Shown: positions 60,926-64,000 of the stretch, piece by piece
Position numbering within the stretch: the first letter of the stretch is position 1
Layout: the number at the start of each line of letters is the position of its first letter
Assembly (NCBI RefSeq): GCF_037975245.1
Contig: NC_092563.1
Coordinates: forward strand, 3,605,001 to 3,669,000
Direction of reading: 5' to 3'
DNA length: 64,000 bases
Source: Apostichopus japonicus
Taxonomy: Eukaryota > Echinodermata > Holothuroidea > Aspidochirotida > Stichopodidae
Notes under the pieces: model-generated
Database searches by the model: none
Seen by the model: only the letters and a program-made list of their open reading frames with translations
What the model was told of the DNA's origin: nothing
Position numbers and translations under genes: made by a program

Positions 60926-61999
60926 TACATGTTGACAGATGGAGAGACAGGGTGAACAAGGAGCAGACGGCATGCTCTAACTAATATATCAATATGCAAA
61001 TGCACAGCTCAATAACAAACAGGTGCAGATTCTACCATGTAGTGCAACGTTTACACACGTGTATCTTATGCATATTCAATAACATTACTCCCCCATCCGA
61101 ATTAAAAGCAGACAGCAAAACTGCAGCGTGGTTTCGATGACGCTACATAAATAATCTTATATGAAGGTGACACACTAGGCTGTAGCGAATAGCCAGCATG
61201 AACAACATACTTCAATCTATAGTAGTACAGAAAAAAAATATTGAGATATGACAAACAATATTCACATTAGGAATTAATATGCGAGATGGAAAGTTTTATT
61301 GTATGCAGCACACAGATTGATATCTACTAAAGACAACAGGTTTTCTTCTCAGGCCTCGACCAAAATGTTTAAAAATACTCGCTATATCGCGACCGTGAAT
61401 AAACATCTACTCGTCAAAACGCAAAATTCAAAGTCTCCATAGTACAGATCTACAGCATCAATTATTTCTGTGAACAAAAGTTAGGTACTAAGGCAGATAC
61501 ATGGTGCTACTTAATTGCGAATTGGAAAATAAGGTTTCTGCGCAGTATGAAATTTAAACTTTTCCCCACCAAATGTAAGTGATGATCGAAGTAAAACATG
61601 TCGCAGAATCATAAATATGCAGCAATGCCTACTTAAGTGTCTCAAACAATTAAAAATAAAACATCTGCAAAAATAAATACATATAGCTTAGCTTCTGTTA
61701 CATTAGTGCTCCTCTATATAACTAGGCATATACTATACAGTAGCTAGGTATGCGCGAGTCCTAACCAATACAGTACCTCACTGATACTGAACCACTACTC
61801 GATTAGCGCGACTTTGTACATTTTCCCAATTATTTATCTTGTCTTTTAGCTGCAGATGTGCCAAAAAATATCACCATAACTCCATTGCGCTGCCTAAATC
61901 AAAGCGATATTTTACAGGATGATAATATAAGGTTTGAAAGAGCATCTATCTGAAGTAGGGGCGCTGTTCCAAAAAGACGTTGTCTAATCAAAGAATAAA
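60926..61999. other. 5' flank of COG4
   Basis: No gene is visible from 60926 to 61800. The last ~150 bases before the COG4 start codon, with AGGGGCGCTGTTCC at about 61957, should contain its promoter and 5'-UTR. No TATA box was seen. Confidence 0.4.
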
Positions 62000-64000
62000 A
62001 TGGCGGCCGCCACGTCTCTCAACTTTGACTCAAATTCGTTAGAGCGTTTGACAGAAATGAAGGATATTCATGAAGCATACGAATATCTTTGCAAACAAGA
62101 GGTTTGTTTTTTCATCGTCTTGAATACGCTTTTTCGCCTAATACTCAATTTCCAACATTATTGTGTACAATATAATTTTATTTTAATGGCTTTAGTAATT
62201 TTCGATGTCAGTCACAGGTATCGGTTCCACGACACCAATGCTCTCCGATTGCCCTTTTAGTTTCGCCGGGTAAGAGTATAAACCAGCAGGCAGGTTTAAG
62301 CTATGTACCAAATCACAATTCGCGTAACAGTTACTTATATATTATGCAACACAATTGTTCACACTTGAAGGTTATAAGAACCACAGGACAGGCTCAATAA
62401 TCTATAAAAAATTAAAGTAAAAACGAATACAGCTAGCCTAGGCCTAACATGGCTAGGCCTATGGCGTAACTGTTAGATCTTCAAGTAATCCATTATAAAT
62501 TATTCTATACATGAGAAAGCATTCTGCCTGTGTGAAGGCTCAAGTATGTTCAAATAACTACTTAATTATACCCCTGCAATAATATGTTATGAAGGCCTAT
62601 GGTGTGCTTATAATGTGGTTGGGAACCAGGCATGGAAAAAGTGTTACGTAGTGGAGGCGGGGTGGGGTGTAAGGGGTTAAAACTGTAGGCAGGCCTGAAT
62701 TTAACATTTTGAGGGCCTATGGGCCATGGCTAATGGGAGGTAAGGGACTGAAATTTCACTAGGATGTTGGAGAATGCATTTTAAGATCCCTTTTGGCAGA
62801 TTTTCCACAAGAGTTTTCAATTAGACCCTAGACCCCTTTAAGAAAGAACAATATTTTAATTTCAGACTTGTTATCTGTCAGTTGCAAAAACCTGTTTTGT
62901 TACTGTTATGCACTACAGAAGCAGGCAAAATTTGATCATACCTGGTAACACTATTAATCTCATGGACAAAAACTGTTGGCTTTTCTGGCCCTGACTGTAG
63001 ACATTCCTTTCTCCTGAGTGCCCATTACTACATACTCCTACAGTCCTAACAAAACTCCACTCCTGGCTATCCCCGATGCTGGATGTGTAGTCCAGTTTTG
63101 GTATCACCTTTACATACTGTATGTTGCTAGCAATCGGTTCAGGCTGTTGCTGTTTTATTGTGTGCCAATAGTAAAGTATATCAAATATATATGCTATTTA
63201 CATGCCATAAACATTTGATGCAAATGTTTGTAAATGATAATACATTTTTTTTGTTTTATGAAAGAATACAATTGCTGAAGAAATTGATGAATTGCTTGAG
63301 CACCAAACAAACCTTGAAGGAAAGATGAGCACCCTCTATAGATCTGTGTAAGTAGGAGTATTCAATCAGAGTTAAACGCACACCTAATGCACACTTTACA
63401 AACAGTGCTACATGTCCCATACTCTGAAAGATTATATACTTGTAGCATGCCCAAATATGTTGAAAGTCTACTGATGGTTATCCATACTCAAGCTTTAACA
63501 TGCATTTTACTAACAACATCAAAGCATTTTAACCCTCATTGTGAAATGTAATCATCTAAATGAAAAACTCCTCAGTGACTGGTGACATAAAAAAACTTCT
63601 CGGCACCTTTGAAAAGTTTAAGTATGCTAGAATGTCGAACCGATGCATGTGAAATTTGAATCGTATGAAACTGAAGTGATCCATTTTTTCTTTGAAAATG
63701 GGTTTCGAATAAGGATGTGAGACATTGAATAAAGTCAGTTGATCTGTGCTTTGCACAGCTGTATTCTCTTAACGCCACCTTTACAAGTATCTCCAATAAA
63801 AAGGGAGCTTTAAAGCAGTAAGCAGAGGTACTGAAGAATGTATTCCATTTTTATTTCAAGACCCAAAAATTTACCAACAAACACTTTGAAACTGTCACCC
63901 ATTGCGGTTGGAATATTGTCTTGAGTTTATCATAATTATACCAGATAAGAATAAAATTATCATTCTTGTCCCTTTTCTGCAGCCCAAATTTGCAGGTTGT
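62000..64000 (+). CDS. COG4: Conserved oligomeric Golgi complex subunit 4, N-terminal exons (continues past the right edge)
   Basis: COG4 is part of the eight-subunit COG tether that guides retrograde vesicles inside the Golgi and binds the SNARE regulator Sly1. Exons: 62000-62101 (phase 0), 63265-63347 (phase 2) and from 63983 to the window end. The start ATGGCGGCCGCC is in a good Kozak-like context. The joined peptide has LTEMKDIHEAYEYLCKQE, then AEEIDELLEHQTNLEGKM, STLYRSV and PNLQV, which follows the vertebrate COG4 N-terminus (ELDALLEQQ..IESKM, PNLQLIE) closely. About 67 residues of a protein usually near 780 are visible. The introns (62102-63264 and 63348-63982) contain nothing I can identify. 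Confidence 0.88.

Overview
This is eukaryotic nuclear DNA from an intron-rich, AT-rich animal genome with a heavy repeat load. The gene content (a FACT subunit, a small transmembrane SRCR receptor, a COG subunit) and the repeat types suggest a marine deuterostome invertebrate, most likely an echinoderm. That is inference, and the species cannot be read from the window.

Layout. 1-15.6 kb, minus strand: SUPT16H (FACT subunit SPT16), from its start codon through 17 exons. The gene runs off the left edge. Its introns hold several tandem repeats, including a 31-bp repeat that copies a splice donor and a ~400-bp satellite rich in nuclear-receptor half-sites. 18.3-23.5 kb, minus strand: a complete four-exon gene for a transmembrane SRCR-type receptor with a repeated tyrosine-motif tail. 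18.2-51.5 kb: two collinear copies of one segment in tandem. Copy 1 (about 18.25-27.88 kb) holds the SRCR gene. Copy 2 (about 27.89-51.45 kb) has lost the gene body, leaving the 3'-UTR fused to the 5' flank, and is inflated by mobile DNA. The largest insertion in copy 2 is a nest: a G-rich minisatellite is split by a hAT-type MITE (8-bp TSD). The MITE is split by two P-superfamily-like elements in inverted orientation (8-bp TSD). One of these carries a young Ty3/gypsy retrotransposon (5-bp TSD). 52.2-53.9 kb: an inverted-repeat element whose arms are arrays of a short self-complementary CTTAAG motif, with a 98-codon ORF in the middle. 54.5-56.7 kb, plus strand: three phase-matched 3' exons of an unidentified gene, perhaps a receptor tail. 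58-61 kb: SINEs with tRNA and U2-snRNA heads. 62-64 kb, plus strand: the first three exons of COG4, running off the right edge.

The recognisable host genes are housekeeping (transcription through chromatin, Golgi tethering) plus one or two surface-receptor genes. Nothing shows that they act together. The main interest lies in how mobile DNA has remodelled the interval: a U2-headed SINE amplified into a 171-bp satellite, an inverted pair of P-like elements whose 8-bp spacer is the target-site duplication in reverse, and the CTTAAG inverted-repeat element. Exon calls come from reading splice sites and reading phase by eye against remembered protein families. No alignment or search was run.
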